NCBI GenBank assembly: GCA_002633005.1 | Contig: NMRA01000634.1 | Location: 98,983-162,982, forward strand | DNA from: Phoronis australis | Lineage: Eukaryota; Phoronida; Phoronidae | Direction of reading: 5' to 3' | DNA: 64,000 nt | Shown: piece by piece, positions 1 to 12,271 of the stretch | Position numbering within the stretch: position 1 is the stretch's first letter | Layout: each line of letters starts with the position of its first letter | Notes under the pieces: model-generated | The model's input: only the letters and a program-made list of their open reading frames with translations | Database searches by the model: none | What the model was told of the DNA's origin: nothing | Position numbers and translations under genes: made by a program

Positions 1-479
1 TAATCATAGATATAGGCCGCCGTTTTTAAATATTGTTTTCTTTTATCACTGTTGGTATTCAAGTAATATCCTCCCCTTTTGAGTCGAAAAAAGACTTGTG
101 TCACGTACAAAAAATCCAATATCTACCCAAAATATTTTACAAATTCAACGATAACACCATTGTCACAACCATGAGCCATGCATCTTGTTATCATTCTTTT
201 AAGCAATTAGTTAATTCATTGTGTATCGATTGACTGTAGAAATGAAAAGTCACGAGAAATTAGGAATATAGAAATTTACTGAGGGGGCAGTCGTTATTGT
301 AGAAAAAAGAACAAAGGCATGGATTCCCACCACGTCCTCTCTCGACTACATCCCCTATAACACCAACTGCCACCACAGACTATGTATGGTGCCTGGTATC
401 AACGAGTCTCAGGCGAGAGATGCTGTCTATGAAACCTAGGCAATTAATTATAGAGGCACTCAATCCGTTGTACTTACAG

Positions 480-614
480 CATATCCTACAGACTGCTCAT
501 GCAGCGACTGTGCTTCTTACGACTATCTGAACGATGTGACGGGCTGCAAATGCCACGGTTCCGACAATTGGGGAATGGTTCTCTGTTGTCACGCAAAAAG
601 TTTGCGAAGACCTC
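480..614 (+). CDS. Exon: cysteine-rich module of left mosaic gene
   Basis: The exon is bounded by a good acceptor (tacttacag, AG at 478-479) and a consensus donor (GTAAGT at 615). It is open in phase 1 in and phase 1 out, 135 nt. It encodes about 44 residues with a tight cysteine pattern: C-x-C-x2-C, 11 residues, C-x-C, 10 residues including an Asn-Trp pair, then CC. The same pattern recurs at 59038-59265 and 60725-60871. I do not recognise the module as a named family. Its symmetric phase matches the downstream exons at 4025-9024, so I place it in the same gene, but 3.4 kb of repeat-rich DNA lies between and the link is inferred. Confidence 0.6.
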
Positions 615-1006
615 GTAAGTACACGAAACAAATCGTTGGTGTTTACATGTAACATCTCAGTCGAAAACAGGTTGGGTAATTCTACATAAAATGAAATCGG
701 TGATGATACTAAAGGTGCATTAAAAATCGAAAACATTAATGCTAACATAAGAAAATCTATTGTTTTCAGTCAAAAAGGTCCTTCCAAGGCAAATTTGAAC
801 CAGTTCTGTGCAAAACCAGGTTGTACTTAGGTGCAAGTATCTTAAGTTCTGTTATCTACAACCCCTACAAGTATGTATTTTCTGATATGTGAACAAATTT
901 CCTAACCACATTTATTACTTTTATTTACTTGCCATTATTTTTTCACGATATATGCGTTTTAGTACTATTATTTTACTTTGTACAAAGATTTGAAAAAATG
1001 TTAACT

Positions 1007-1191
1007 ATGTTCGGAATATGTCCCGAAAATAATAGGTGCGTCGCAAGCTCCGTTTCCAGAGATACAAAGGAGACCGTGTATAGGCGATATAAGGTCACTT
1101 ACTATGACTGATAAGGTACAGAAATATGAGTGTACAAATAACATAAAGATAAAATAATAATCTCTGGAAAGCTGGGCAATAAAAAGCGCCA
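1007..1191. repeat. Interspersed repeat, copy 1
   Basis: About 185 bp, nearly identical to 1553-1739. Both begin at a shared ATGTTCGGAATATG and end near GCAATAAAAAGCGCCA. The unit contains the inverted motif TTCGGAATATGTCCCGAA. The two copies are separated by 360 bp of unrelated sequence. The class of element is unknown. Confidence 0.8.
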
Positions 1192-1552
1192 GCACTCAGG
1201 TAAGAGGAACCACCCAAAAGAGAGGGTGGAGAGGGTGGGAAAAAATAAAGAGAGATTAGACTAGAACCTAAGTGCTGCTAAAGCGAAGTACTGATGGCAG
1301 GAAATACAACTTTAATGAGAACAAAGGAGCCCTATGACACGTGACAAGCATCAGCCTATGGGAGCCAGGAGCTGACTAAACTCGTTGCAGTAACGCAAAC
1401 GAACCAATAGTGAGGCTGGAAATGGAATGTCCTAGTGCAGAGGACCGCATGCGAATCTACACAATTGGTTAATGGACAGTCCGAAAGATCGGGGTATAAG
1501 TGGGACGAGTCCATATTCTCACATAAACATATTTAACGAGTGAAATATCATT

Positions 1553-1739
1553 TATGTTCGGAATATGTCCCGAAAATAATAGGTGCGTCGCAAGCTCCGT
1601 TTCCAGAGATACAAAGGAGACCGTGTATAGGCGATATAAGGTCATTTATTATGACTGATAAGGTAAAGAAATATGAATGTACAAATAACATGAAGATAAA
1701 ATAATAATCTCTGGAAAGATGGGCAATAAAAAGCGCCAC
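1553..1739. repeat. Interspersed repeat, copy 2
   Basis: Second copy of the unit at 1007-1191, differing at only a handful of bases. Its 3' part runs directly into the longer duplicated block that starts at 1662. Confidence 0.8.
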
Positions 1740-2274
1740 GAGAGATGATGAAGACAGCTCATGCCCATCCGCAGGGACGCACCAAAAGAAAAGGGAGGAA
1801 AAAGGAGGCATTGTGTAGATTCGCATACTTACGGAGGCTGGCAGCCGAATACCCAACCCTAACTCCAGGGGCCAAGGCTGGAGGTTCTTTTGTAAACATG
1901 TTGATAACGGCATTTTCAAGTGAACGATATGTCAGAATTTTGAAATAAGTCACATTTTTAATTATCCACCTTTAGAGTATTTTGGGCCAAAATGGAAGTA
2001 GTCTTGGTTTTTGAAGGCTTTGTTCCCAAAAACTAGAGCCTAAACCGAGATTCTGAGACCGGTTCCCTTTGGGGGTAATAAGCAGCACGTATTTGAAATT
2101 TCATAGCACTCCGGACACGCATCGCCGAGAAATTGGTGCTCAAAAATTGAAATAAACTCCAAAATCGCAACGCAAGAATTGGCCAATAACGCACGGCGGC
2201 GATCGAGAAGTTCACTTTTGGCATCATATCAGATCTTTCAGGAGTTTCATGACTGTGACACAGGTAGTCCAATA
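1662..2274. repeat. Duplicated block, copy 1 (gap-adjacent)
   Basis: This 613-bp block is repeated almost perfectly at 2276-2886, immediately across the single N at 2275. The arrangement looks like two overlapping contigs or two alleles placed end to end rather than a biological tandem duplication. It contains a short open frame at 1745-1948, in which a Lys/Arg-rich stretch is followed by a Ser-Phe-Val-Asn motif. That frame is slightly altered in the second copy by a 3-base deletion. Confidence 0.8.
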
Positions 2275-2275
2275 N

Positions 2276-2886
2276 GGTACAGAAATATGAGTGTACAAAT
2301 AACATGAGGATAAAATAATAATCTCTGGAAAGATGGGCAATAAAAAGCGCCACGAGAGATGATGAAGACAGCTCATGCCCATCCGCAGGGACGCACCAAA
2401 AAAGGGAGGAAAAAGGAGGCATTGTGTAGATACGCATACTTACGGAGGCTGGCAGCCGAATACCCAACCCTAACTCCAGGGGCCAAGGCTGGAGGTTCTT
2501 TTGTAAACATGTTGATAACGGCATTTTCAAGTGAACGATATGTCAGAATTTTGAAATAAGTCACATTTTTAATTATCCACCTTTAGAGTATTTTGGGCCA
2601 AAATGGAAGTAGTCTTGGTTTTTGAAGGCTTTGTTCCCAAAAACTAGAACCTAAACCGAGATTCTGAGACCGGTTCCCTTTGGGGGTAATAAGCAGCACG
2701 TATTTGAAATTTCATAGCAATCCAGACACGCATCGCCGAGAAATTGATGCTCAAAAATTGAAATAAACTCCAAAATCGCAACGCAAGAATTGGCCAATAA
2801 CGCACGGCGGCGATCGAGAAGTTCACTTTTGGCATCATATCAGATCTTTCAGGAGTTTCATGAGTGTGACACAGGTACTCCAATAG
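2276..2886. repeat. Duplicated block, copy 2 (gap-adjacent)
   Basis: Second copy of 1662-2274. Scattered single-base differences and one 3-base deletion within the Lys-rich open frame distinguish the copies, which fits allelic divergence. After about 2886 the sequence is unique. Confidence 0.8.
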
Positions 2887-4024
2887 GGTACCAGTATTCA
2901 TAATTTTGAAAGTTTGATTAATTTAAGTAATGCAGAAATTTAGGAATAATCGTTCAGTTTTAGCGACCTAATCGAGCCTACTCGAATGTTGTCGGAGTTA
3001 GTGTCATTTAGCTGGACTAGATCGACGTGACTTTATCGAGAAGGTTTGATGCTTGAACGTGGTGTAAATAAAACTACAGAACAGAAATCATGGAGAATTT
3101 TGGAAGGGCACAGAAAGAAAGACTAAGAGTACTGCGAAATTGGCTGAGGAATGGCCGAGCTGGCGTGAGATTTAACCATGACTTTATGTTGCTACTTAGA
3201 ACCACCATCACATTGCGAAATAGTACTAGAACCCTGTCTCTTGGTTTCTTTTCTTGTACAAATCAAGTTCGCAAAACTGTGTTCATTTTATCGGAGACAT
3301 TCGAGAGTCTGATTTTATAAAATCGTAATTCACTGGGCCGGTCATACCGAAGACCGAAGTATTAGCTTACTAACCGAGTATCGTGTTGTTCTGGTTTTGG
3401 ACTCCATTTGCACCCGATGTTGGCCTCATGCAAGATCGACACTCGCCATGCCAGCTGTTGCGGAAGCTTGAAATGGCAGGCTCTAGGTGACGAAACGTTG
3501 CTTTAAATTTTCAAATAATAGTTTCTGTTTGTCATTGAATGAAGTACATTCGCCGTCGATATATTTCAAGACCCTAATTTAGAAGGCATATAACTGGAGA
3601 GCGTTCCGTGAGCCTAGTTGCTTGCGAGAAAAGCAAGGCCCTGCAAGACTTCACAAAATCATTTGATACAAAACAGCGAGATATTTGAGATATTTGATCG
3701 CGAGTAACAGCTCGTGAGCTTGCTGGCCTATCGTAAGAAAATGGCGTCTACCGGCCGTGAAGTGACTGGCCGGTGAGGTTAGAGTGTTATGTTGTAAGTG
3801 TCTTCGTTCCATAGCCTATATGTAAGCGAACATTGTTCTCCTCAAGCACGAGCTAATGTTTAGCGGCCTCTGCAAACCTTAGCTAGATATGTCATGTTCT
3901 ACATGAATTGAAACACCCCAATGTCCCTTTACAATCTTGAGAGCTAACATCTTGCCACCTCTCGCATTTTCAAAAACTTTCGTCATTCTTTGTTGTGCCT
4001 TCATGTTCTTTTGTCCTCTTGCAG

Positions 4025-4144
4025 CATGTAAACCCGGCACATATTCACCCACTGGTTACCATGGCGTCATCCGTTGTTTACCTTGTCCTGCTGGGACATT
4101 CTCTTTCAACACCGGAAGTATAGAGTGTCAAAAATGTCCTGCAG
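4025..4144 (+). CDS. Exon: GCC2/GCC3 (ephrin-receptor-like) cysteine module 1
   Basis: Acceptor cctcttgcag ends at 4024 and donor GTAAGT starts at 4145. Phase 1 in and out, 120 nt. The peptide opens C-K-P-G-T-Y-S and has C-L-P-C-P-A-G-T-F-S and C-Q-K-C-P-A-G, the repeat signature of the GCC2/GCC3 or ephrin-receptor-like family (Cys-x2-Cys-Pro-x-Gly-x-Phe/Tyr). Such modules are extracellular spacers in mosaic receptors and secreted proteins. The next exon supplies a second module in the same phase. Confidence 0.85.
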
Positions 4145-4374
4145 GTAAGTTGAACATTTGGTACAAAATAGTCTTCTGGTTTTAGTCATGAGTTGAACGG
4201 AGCATTTATTTTCGACCGTGCTTTAGTGTGTGACTGATACTCTTCAATTAAAAACTGTTTCATTAAACTTGGTTGTCTGTTTTTGCTAATAAACTATGTC
4301 GAAAAAATCAAATAGTTTTCTTTTTAAATTTTGATTAAGGAGATAGCGCTCATGATAATTTTGTTCCTTGTCAG

Positions 4375-4500
4375 GTTATTACTCGGGTCAAGGTCAGACC
4401 CAGTGCACGCCCTGTGATTATGGCTCCATTAGCAACATCTCTCGCACAGCATGCGAACCGTGTCCCTCTGGCTACAAGTCTTTATTGGGAGAGTGTTTGG
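4375..4500 (+). CDS. Exon: GCC2/GCC3 cysteine module 2
   Basis: Acceptor ttccttgtcag ends at 4374. The donor at 4501 reads GTAATT, weaker than consensus. Phase 1-1, 126 nt. The peptide begins G-Y-Y-S-G-Q-G, has C-T-P-C-D-Y-G-S-I-S and C-E-P-C-P-S-G, and ends with a Cys-Leu, so it continues the pattern of the exon at 4025-4144. Six cysteines are consistent with three disulfides. Confidence 0.85.
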
Positions 4501-5057
4501 GTAATTTTACTGAGTGATTAGTGTTGTCCACAACCCCATAGTTAGGTCAGTATACATTTGCTGTTTCCTTTCCGCTTTCTGCTTAACCCTGAAACCAGGA
4601 ACTGTGCTAGATCGAAAAGCCTATCAAAATGGGATTTCCTTGCCCTTGACCTTTTTACGGTTAGAGAGCTGGATTGTGGGACACCGGTGTATCAAGGGAA
4701 ATGAAACCGACCGCAGAAAGCAGAAAACATACAACTAAACATTTACAGACAACAGATGGCGAGAAACGGCGCACATCTCACAATGCTTTAACGGCAAAAA
4801 GGTGCATGATAGCCAACAATGAGTGGGTCTAGCGAACCGAATTGCCAAGTCCATGGAGCTCGTGCTTTTCGGAAGAGCTACTTACGGCCTAAATTTTCTG
4901 GGTCCAGCCGGTCTTAACCAATCACGAGGCATGGTAATTCGTGTCAATGAAAAGCGTGATGGTTGTGACGGTAAAGGCTAATTTGAAATTTATTTTGAGA
5001 GTTCAGTGACCCAGCTTCGCGCCAATTTCCCAGACATTTTAACAAGGGGAATGCAAA

Positions 5058-5058
<1 letters not shown>

Positions 5059-5094
<36 letters not shown>

Positions 5095-5116
5095 CAGTAT
5101 ATATATATATATATAT
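5059..5116. repeat. Compound (CA)n/(TA)n microsatellite
   Basis: About 13 CA units run directly into TATA repeats with one CAG interruption. It lies in the intron between the second GCC2/GCC3 exon and the first PAN exon of the left gene. Likely length-polymorphic. Confidence 0.95.
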
Positions 5117-5357
5117 GGAGTATTGTTTCGACACAATGGGACTGTACTCTGAAAATGTTAACTTTACGATGAATGTCTGTTTCCAAGGGAACCATGCAAT
5201 GATGAAAATAACATTTTTGTATTTTTTTCTTCTGTTATTTACTCACAGATGACTTACAATACAAATGGAAATTATAACAATCTTGAGTGGTGCATGTGTG
5301 ATATTGCAAATAAATTTCTCCCTTTGTTGTTTTAGTGACGTCCTCACTATTTTGTAG

Positions 5358-5588
5358 AACTCTTTCAAAACTACCGTATAAGACCCGATGTTGCCTCTGC
5401 TGACGTGTCGGAATTATTACCAGAAACTACTACGTCGTCTGCTGAGGCATGTCGTCAGTACTGCGAGCACAGTGTGACGTGTGTAGGTTTCACATATAAC
5501 GCCGCAACTGGAGCATGTTCTCCGAAGAAATACATTGGAACAGCCACCAAGCCGCACACAAATGGGACCAATCTGTTCGACGCTGCAG
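5358..5588 (+). CDS. Exon: PAN/apple-like domain 1 of left gene
   Basis: Acceptor ctattttgtag ends at 5357 and the donor at 5589 is GTAAAA. Phase 1-1, 231 nt, about 77 residues. The core pattern is A-C-R-Q-Y-C-E-H then T-C-V-G-F-T-Y-N, then A-C-S-P-K, which is the PAN/apple layout (Cys-x3-Cys, Cys-x-x-Phe-x-Tyr, Cys-x-Leu-like). PAN domains bind protein or carbohydrate ligands outside the cell. The strand-ending part is less typical, so the exact PAN subfamily is open. Confidence 0.75.
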
Positions 5589-6517
5589 GTAAAAGTACAA
5601 TAAATGCGTTCTACTATCAATTGGCTGTCTGAGAATTGGTTTCAACGTAGACTGAAATTTGTCGCGAATTTTTCAAAATTCAAATTCTGACGGAGTTCAC
5701 AGAATGGAAACCGCGACCCATACGCGACAGATTGCAGCCAACAAGAGCCACATCTGCAGGAAATTTCGACCTAAAACGGTCTTACTTGGGACACTGCAAC
5801 AAAGGGGTGGGGCTTGGATTGCTATATACAAGAAATAGCTGCCTGTTTTCGCTTACAGTCTATGGAAGATGGATTTGTCGTGCTCTGGTCACGCTTGCAA
5901 TTGTATAACGAGCTATTACAAAGTGGACTAACGAACACCGTAAAAAGACAACAAGCTGCTTTGAAAATCCCCTTTCATGTTTAGTTTTAGTTATTCATTC
6001 TTAAATGTGACCAGAACATGTGAATTTCAAAACGACTCGTCACCATAGTCTATGAGTTCAGCCTTGTGTGTACCCTACAAAAACCAAACTCCGCTTTTCT
6101 GTAGCACTGCCTCCCAATAAAACCCTGTTTATAGTGATGGGTATTTGAGATCATTCATACTAGGTATTTGAAGTAGTCGACATAATGGTCTTCATCAGGA
6201 TGACTCGTTTTACACGACTCGTTTTACTCGACTCGTCTTACGGAAAATGTGCTTTTTGAAAAAGATCCGTTTAATGCAAAACGGGCAGGTATCAAAACTG
6301 TTGTATCGGGTCTACGAGTGTGTCAGATTTTCCACCGCAAATGGGTCGTCACTGACCGGCGCCAATGGCTATGATAGGCTGAAGGCTTCGTGTTAATTAT
6401 TTTAAATTCTACTAAATCTACACAAGCTTACTCAAACAAATTGCTCGACGTAATGTTTCTCTCATTGATGCGAATCTTTAGCAATTTTCACACTCGTTTA
6501 CTGATGCGGCAGCAAAT

Positions 6518-6597
6518 ACAATGACGTGTTTTCTATTTGGCATGCTCACACATTGATTACAATGACGTGTTTTCTATTTGGCATGCTCACACATTGA
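6518..6597. repeat. Tandem direct duplication, 41-bp unit
   Basis: A 39-bp stretch starting ACAATGACGTG occurs at 6518-6556 and again at 6559-6597, perfectly conserved and separated by TT. It is a recent local duplication within an intron. No coding content. Confidence 0.9.
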
Positions 6598-7036
6598 CTT
6601 AGTATGTGCTAAAAGTTGACTCACTATACTTTTACAATGTCCAGGAAGTTTTCACATGCACATTCTAGAATTTTTTGGAATCTACCCTCTTTTCTGCAAA
6701 TATATGCTAGGTTTTAGAATATTTTAATCACAGTTCCATGTCAGTCATTTTATGCTGGAACCTACTAGAATGCTCTCAAATATTCTCCTGTAAAAAGATT
6801 ACATAATACGTAAGTAGATTGGGCCAGTTCAATGCTTATTATTAGAAATTAAGCAGGACAAAACCAATACTCCTGACAATCAAATACCATATAATGTTCT
6901 ACCTACTGTACAGGACAGCGAGATAATTAGGTTGTTATGTTTCAAATCTTAAATTATTGGTCTATATAAGCTTTTTTAACTTCAACCGTGATGTAGTTGC
7001 TTGTATAGCAATCCATAAATACTGTTTTTATTAAAG

Positions 7037-7303
7037 TTGCGTTGCCATGGAATTGTGGGTGGGTTGTTTCTTCTTACGTGGCTGAACCGAACCTCGCCTC
7101 GGCAGTTGGACCGCTGCCTCTCGCTAACTGTAGTCAACACTGTGTCGACATCACTTGCGCTGGATTCTTTATATCCCCTGATGGATACTGTGTGTTCATG
7201 TCTTCTACACCATCTGACCTTGGAAACTTCGATTACTATGCCTCAGTTCATGGATCCACTTTAGGCTGGGACTACTTTTCTCGGATGTGTAGTTTGCGAA
7301 AAC
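7037..7303 (+). CDS. Exon: PAN-like domain 2 of left gene
   Basis: The acceptor is a weaker ttattaaag ending at 7036 and the donor GTAAGT starts at 7304. Phase 1-1, 267 nt, 89 residues. The peptide has C-S-Q-H-C-V-D-I-T-C-A-G-F-F and Y-C-V-F-M, then W-D-Y-F-S-R-M-C near the end. This is the same layout as the PAN exon at 36141-36395, whose tail reads Q-Y-Y-G-K-I-C. The shared layout argues that the two genes are paralogues. The atypical acceptor makes the exact 5' edge uncertain. Confidence 0.7.
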
Positions 7304-8782
7304 GTAAGTGGCTGAATATCAGCATGTTTTGGGCCGAGTTCCGTAGACCAAGAGACATTAACTAGCATGCAATTTCGGCGCAAAATCTTCGCTTATGGTA
7401 CGGAAACAGTGAATTTGCCCCGTGATCCATGGATTCAATTACATAATGCATCATCCAAAGCTCATCCACCAATCACTCCAGGTGCTGCCATTTGACTACA
7501 TAGGCTGGTGAGCTCTTAGTACACTGTCGAAACATTCGTCTTACACTTGCGTAATTTTGCGAGGTCATGCAATATCGTGCTTTTCTCGCAAGAAACTTGG
7601 TCTACAGAACATTTCCCACGTCAATAACGATTTGCTGAGTTATAGCCAAGGTGATGACAATGAAGCTATGTTCTGTGGGCTCAAGAGACACTCGCGAAAA
7701 CTTGCTGCGTAAAATTATGTTGCGTAATCTTGCCTGTTTTGCACTTGGTGGTCCCAGCATTAAAGCTATAGTTCGAGTCTGAACTATCGAGCTCCTTCTC
7801 GAAGTTGTAGCACTAATCTGGGGCTCAATAAGTGGGAACTTGGATTATACACTCATCTATGTAAACTGCAATGTATTCATGCACAGAATAATAGAAACTT
7901 GTCTTGAGTTTGCCTTAAAAGAAGAACAGAAAAGTTCAAACATATTTCCAACTAAAAAGATTAAACCCTGGACCTATCTCAATAAACGCGTCTCAAATCT
8001 CTTCATGGCATGAAAGAAAAACAAATACTTTCATGGAAAAATTTGGGGACATTGGCATGTAAACTGAAAAAGCCAAGACTAGTTTACAGTCATAGCTATG
8101 TCTTTTATGTCAGTCGCACGTGACTTGTGAATTTCATTATTGAAACCAATTTTAATGGAATGGGGCAACCTTTGGCCGGATGCATGAAAAAGTCCCAAAT
8201 AGGGACTAAACTAAGGTCTCTAAATATTTTTGCGTATTAAGTTTTAATGGACCCATAGATGCAATATTTTTCTATCATTTCATTTTCATTACGAGCTCCT
8301 CTTTGATTACTGGCATTTTCTAATAAAATAACTAAAAAGTGCACCCAGATTTCATTGAAAATAAATAGGGACTCATTCCTTAAATTGAGGGTGTTGCACG
8401 AAAAGATCCCTAATTATTTTCAATAATATTGACATTTCAACGTAGAGTTCACTCTCGATTTGTGTCAAAGTCAAAAGTTGTCTTCGTAATGAAACTAAAA
8501 CAATACAAGAAAGGGCCATCGATGTTTTCACAAGTCCAAAAATATGCTGGTAGATTTAGGGGTCTTATTTGAATTTGGGACTGTTTCATGGAACCAGGCA
8601 CTTGAGCCCATTTTGTTAGAGTTAGTCAGGCAGAATTAAATTATTTGTGGTTTTCATGTTTGAGTTGCAAGTTGGATGGAAATTCCCTTTACCTGGAAAC
8701 ATTACAAAAATCGTAATATTACAGATAACAAAATTTTTAACTCGCATATTCACGTGCCTCATTCCAACTGTTTCTGTTTCAG

Positions 8783-9024
8783 AGAGAACAATGAATATGT
8801 CTATACAAACTGGTAAAACCATCACCGGACACAGCATATCGAGTTTCACAGTGTTACGAGCTCTTGACTGTATTGAAAAATGTATGGAAGATACGGAGTG
8901 TAAGTCAATAAGTTTCACAAAAGAAATGACACCTAACTGCATCTTGAACGACGTCTCGGCACACACATTAAAGTCTGTGTTGCAGGAGGAAGCCGGAACG
9001 ATTGTCTACAGTGTAGTTCCTTAA
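8783..9024 (+). CDS. Terminal exon: PAN-like domain 3, stop codon
   Basis: Acceptor ttctgtttcag ends at 8782. The phase 1 reading frame runs 79 codons to TAA at 9022-9024. It encodes A-L-D-C-I-E-K-C-M, then E-C-K-S-I-S-F, then N-C-I-L-N-D, a typical PAN core, and ends in V-Y-S-V-V-P. No membrane helix precedes the stop, so the product is predicted to be secreted. A polyadenylation signal follows at 9044-9049. All exons from 4025 to here join in frame. Confidence 0.8.
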
Positions 9025-9043
9025 AGGGATAGTCCCGGACAGC

Positions 9044-9049
9044 AATAAA
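9044..9049 (+). terminator. Polyadenylation signal of left gene
   Basis: AATAAA lies 20 bp after the stop codon of the terminal PAN exon. The spacing implies a very short 3' UTR. No downstream GT-rich element was examined beyond inspection. Confidence 0.5.
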
Positions 9050-10881
9050 ACTGGTCTAAACTTATATTCAGGTGAGACGTGGATATTGGCTTGACAGTTC
9101 TTAAAAGCTTAAACCCATCGGCGCGTCAAGTGACACACTGAGACAAACCAACAACGGACTGTCAGTCTTTCCATGAAATCACATCTAAATCCCCAAAGGA
9201 CAAGTTTGAGACACATATCTGATCAATTAAAAAGTTGATTTGTTGTTATGGAAGGTGCGTCTATAGCCTCTTTATGTCCTTGAAACAGAATACGTCTGTT
9301 ACCACCGTCAGTCTTCAAAGGTTTCGAACAAATTTGAAAATTCCTACCACAAATCACAAGTTTGGCTAAAGCTTGAGGGGATCCATTTTGCGAAGCATCG
9401 AGAAAATCCATTTAGCTAAATGACCACGTATATTTTATTTCTCGCAAGAAGTAATATTAGTCTAATCAGATGATAAAATCTGATCATGAGTGATATCACA
9501 AAAACAGGATTTGGTGTTATTTTTAACATATTTTGCCATCCGTTGATATAGTAGTAAAGTAAACAACATGTTTGAGATAAAGTAAAGGTTGACAATTGCA
9601 TGTATATTTACCTCGTGATAAAATTTGATCGTATCTTTTCTGTTTCTTTTGTTCCACTGTACGTACCGCAGTCGGTCATGCAAACAAGACATATATCAAG
9701 TCCCTCTCAGCTCGTCATTGTTGTGTCTGCATGGCAACTCAAATCACTAAGCATCAATAAATATTTTGGCCATTAGAATGAGGAGCGACTGTTGCATTTG
9801 ATGTAAGGTGTTGATAAGCACAACACCAGCAGCTGTGTCACTGTGATATTTCGGAATTTGCCTACATATCCATTGGTGCAGGATATTCACATTTCGTTTG
9901 TTAATGTTTTAAGCAACAAGTTCTGAGAGCAGATGGGTCTACGTCGACCGTCACAGATTTTCCTGAAATTTTATGCGGGCTTGGGCTACCCCCTAGATAT
10001 GTACTAAGTCACCTTTAATTTTTCTGACAGAAGGCTCTTTTTCGTTTTCATGGGGTTCTTGCAAAAATGGGTTTGTCCAGTGAAAAGCTGTCAATTTTTG
10101 TCCTATATATGGTATTGATTTTCTGGATTAGTGTGCACCCAAAGAATTCCTTTGTGAGATAATTCTCGTTTATACCATGGCCAAGAAAACCGTTTAATAA
10201 CCCATTTAGTTATTTAACGGCGTTGAATAACATTTTGGCGGGAAACAGTGGTCGGTTTCGAACACGTTACGTAAGAGCTTCGGACCGTCGACTTTACCAC
10301 TCCTCCACTCAGCGGCTAACATCATCGAACGCGAAAATAGAATACTTAAGTGAGCACGCGCAACAATCGCGTGTTCAACAAACGGCATTGTATCGAAATT
10401 TATAAGCTATGAAAAACAAGACGCAAAATTTCAATAAAAACGACATCTGTAATTCAGTAAAATTTATCTGTCTTTTTCTCTCGCTTGTAAATCATCGATC
10501 TCCAATTTGAATGCAAGTAACGTGTGGTCGGGATGCTTTGACTTGTACATTAAAGGAGAATACAACCCAAAACACAACCTATTTTGTGTCAATTTAGATT
10601 GAGTAGTTCCACTAGATAACAAGTACAGTTCTGTTACCTGACATCTGATGGCTGACAGAGGTGCTGAAATTAACCAATGACGTCAGAGGTTCGAACGCAG
10701 TCTGTTCAGCAGTTCACAACACGTTTACTGGTGTCAGCTTTTTGCTTGAATTCATCGTTTTACGCCAATAAATCGTCAAACTTCGATGTAAAACCCTTAC
10801 AAATACATGTGCATCGAGTTATTGAACAAACGTGTTGTTTTATTTCTCTCTCATGGATTTTTAGGTAATTGAACGCACCGT
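9050..10881. other. Intergenic, no recognised gene
   Basis: AT-rich sequence with only short open frames on both strands. None shows a domain or splice-supported exon that I recognise. Confidence 0.5.
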
Positions 10882-11689
10882 AGCCTACAGAGTTCGGTAG
10901 GCCAATTTACCAAGGTCGGTCGTGGGAGTTTGGTTTCTGTTTTGTGATAAATTCAAACTTTTCGTCCGTGATATACTGACAAAAGACCATACCTGTGTGT
11001 TGTTTGTGTTCTTAACACACAAAACGCTTGCTATCCCGGTCAGCGACTCGCAACCCGATCATGCCCATCGCGGCTGGACGGCTGAAGATATCATGAACGT
11101 AAACCAGCCAAAGTTGGAAACTAAATTTCCAGTCACGAAAAGACTATACTAGTGAGCCAAAAAAATAATGTCCATGTAATTGTTCTGGTGAATTAACCGC
11201 GAAACTGCATTACTAGCTCGTAGGGGGCCGCGAAGTTGGGTTACCCTTCCACAAAATCGTCAGGGCAAAAGTTAGTAACACGGATTCGAATACTGTATAT
11301 GAAAATTTAAATAAAGATTCCGTTAGCATCTGACCATATGATACAAAATCGAGTTATTGTTTCACTGCAGCTTTCTCTCTGCAAACACCGAATGAAAATT
11401 CGCTCACACGGTCTCGGTGCCCTGTCAATTGCATCCAAAGCTGGTAACGCAGTGATATATTTATTGCTGGCTCCTCAAAACATTTGGCAGGACTAAAAAA
11501 ACGCGGTACCGCCTTCACTGTACGCCTTTTTAGTGGAATTTTGTCTCGTTTTCTCGCTTGGACTTTTTGTTTCTCTGAGGCAGACCTTTTGCCAACTTCG
11601 CCAAGCGGGCGAGCTCCCACTGGGTGCGCGCAACAGTTTTATATAAGTGGTTAGAGTGAGATTAATTCATTTTGAAACAGAAAGCACAG

Positions 11690-12137
11690 TAATGAACGTC
11701 AACGTGGCAACTCGCAATCCCGACGAAGATTTCACAGGTCAATCGTTAGGTTTCACAGGCTATCAGTTCGAACCTGAAACCACTGATCAAGAAATACTAA
11801 AAAGGCTCTGTGAACGTGCACAGACAATGGAACACATGGATAGTTCCAAAAACCGTTTGAATGACTTGTCAGTGTCACGATAATTGAAAAAATTGATACT
11901 TGCGTTTGCTGCCACGAAATTCCGAAAGTGAAACGCCTTCGTGGAGGAGAGCTCATGTGTCTCACAGACCATCCATATTTTCCACCGCCTCTAAACAGAG
12001 TTGTGCTTACGACGTTTTTTTAGGCTGCTGAGAAAAGAACTGGCGAAAACATCCTACATCCAGAGGACCAAACAGACGCCTGACGATCGAGTCAGTCATC
12101 AAATAGGATACAAAAAACGTTATGTTCTCAGGCCTTG
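11690..12137 (+). pseudogene. P2X7-type C-terminal zinc module relic, copy 1
   Basis: A frame from about 11690 encodes G-Y-Q-F-E-P-E-T-T-D-Q-E and ends at a stop at 11881-11883. A second frame then gives C-V-C-C-H-E-I-P-K-V, L-M-C-L-T-D-H-P and P-P-L-N-R-V-V-L. That order matches the cysteine/histidine-rich domain of the P2X7 receptor tail, which is common as a stand-alone module in marine invertebrates. The usual Trp-Cys-x-Cys-x2-Cys block between the two parts is missing. A 7-T run breaks the frame at about 12021. It is probably a decayed gene or a mobile-element cargo. Confidence 0.55.
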
Positions 12138-12271
12138 AATTTATTGTAATTGCATATGTTTTCATGGTCAATCACAATGCTCCGTAAACAAAAGCTAATC
12201 AACAACCGATCCGCTTTTCTTTTTCTCCTGCCTGTAGAACGCAAACGCACTAGGCACAACACCTGGCGTGC

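Larger units (their letters stand above)
615..4024. other. Repeat-rich putative intron
   Basis: No exon with homology was recognised here. A pyrimidine-rich acceptor ends at 773, but no reading frame after it stays open for more than about 30 codons. In the phase that follows the previous exon a stop appears after about 10 codons, so a short terminal exon cannot be excluded. Most of 1007-2886 is repeated sequence (listed separately). An open frame at 3090-3320 has no recognisable motif. Confidence 0.4.

Noticed and set aside
774-900. Acceptor-like site after the first Cys-rich exon
   Set aside because: No phase stays open long and no domain is visible. A tiny terminal exon is possible but unsupported.
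3090-3320. 76-codon + strand frame before the GCC2/GCC3 exons
   Set aside because: No signal peptide, no motif and no matching phase 1 donor, so it was not accepted as the first exon of the left gene.
4944-5195. Open frame containing runs of Cys-Val and Tyr-Ile
   Set aside because: It is the translation of the CA/TA microsatellite, not a gene.
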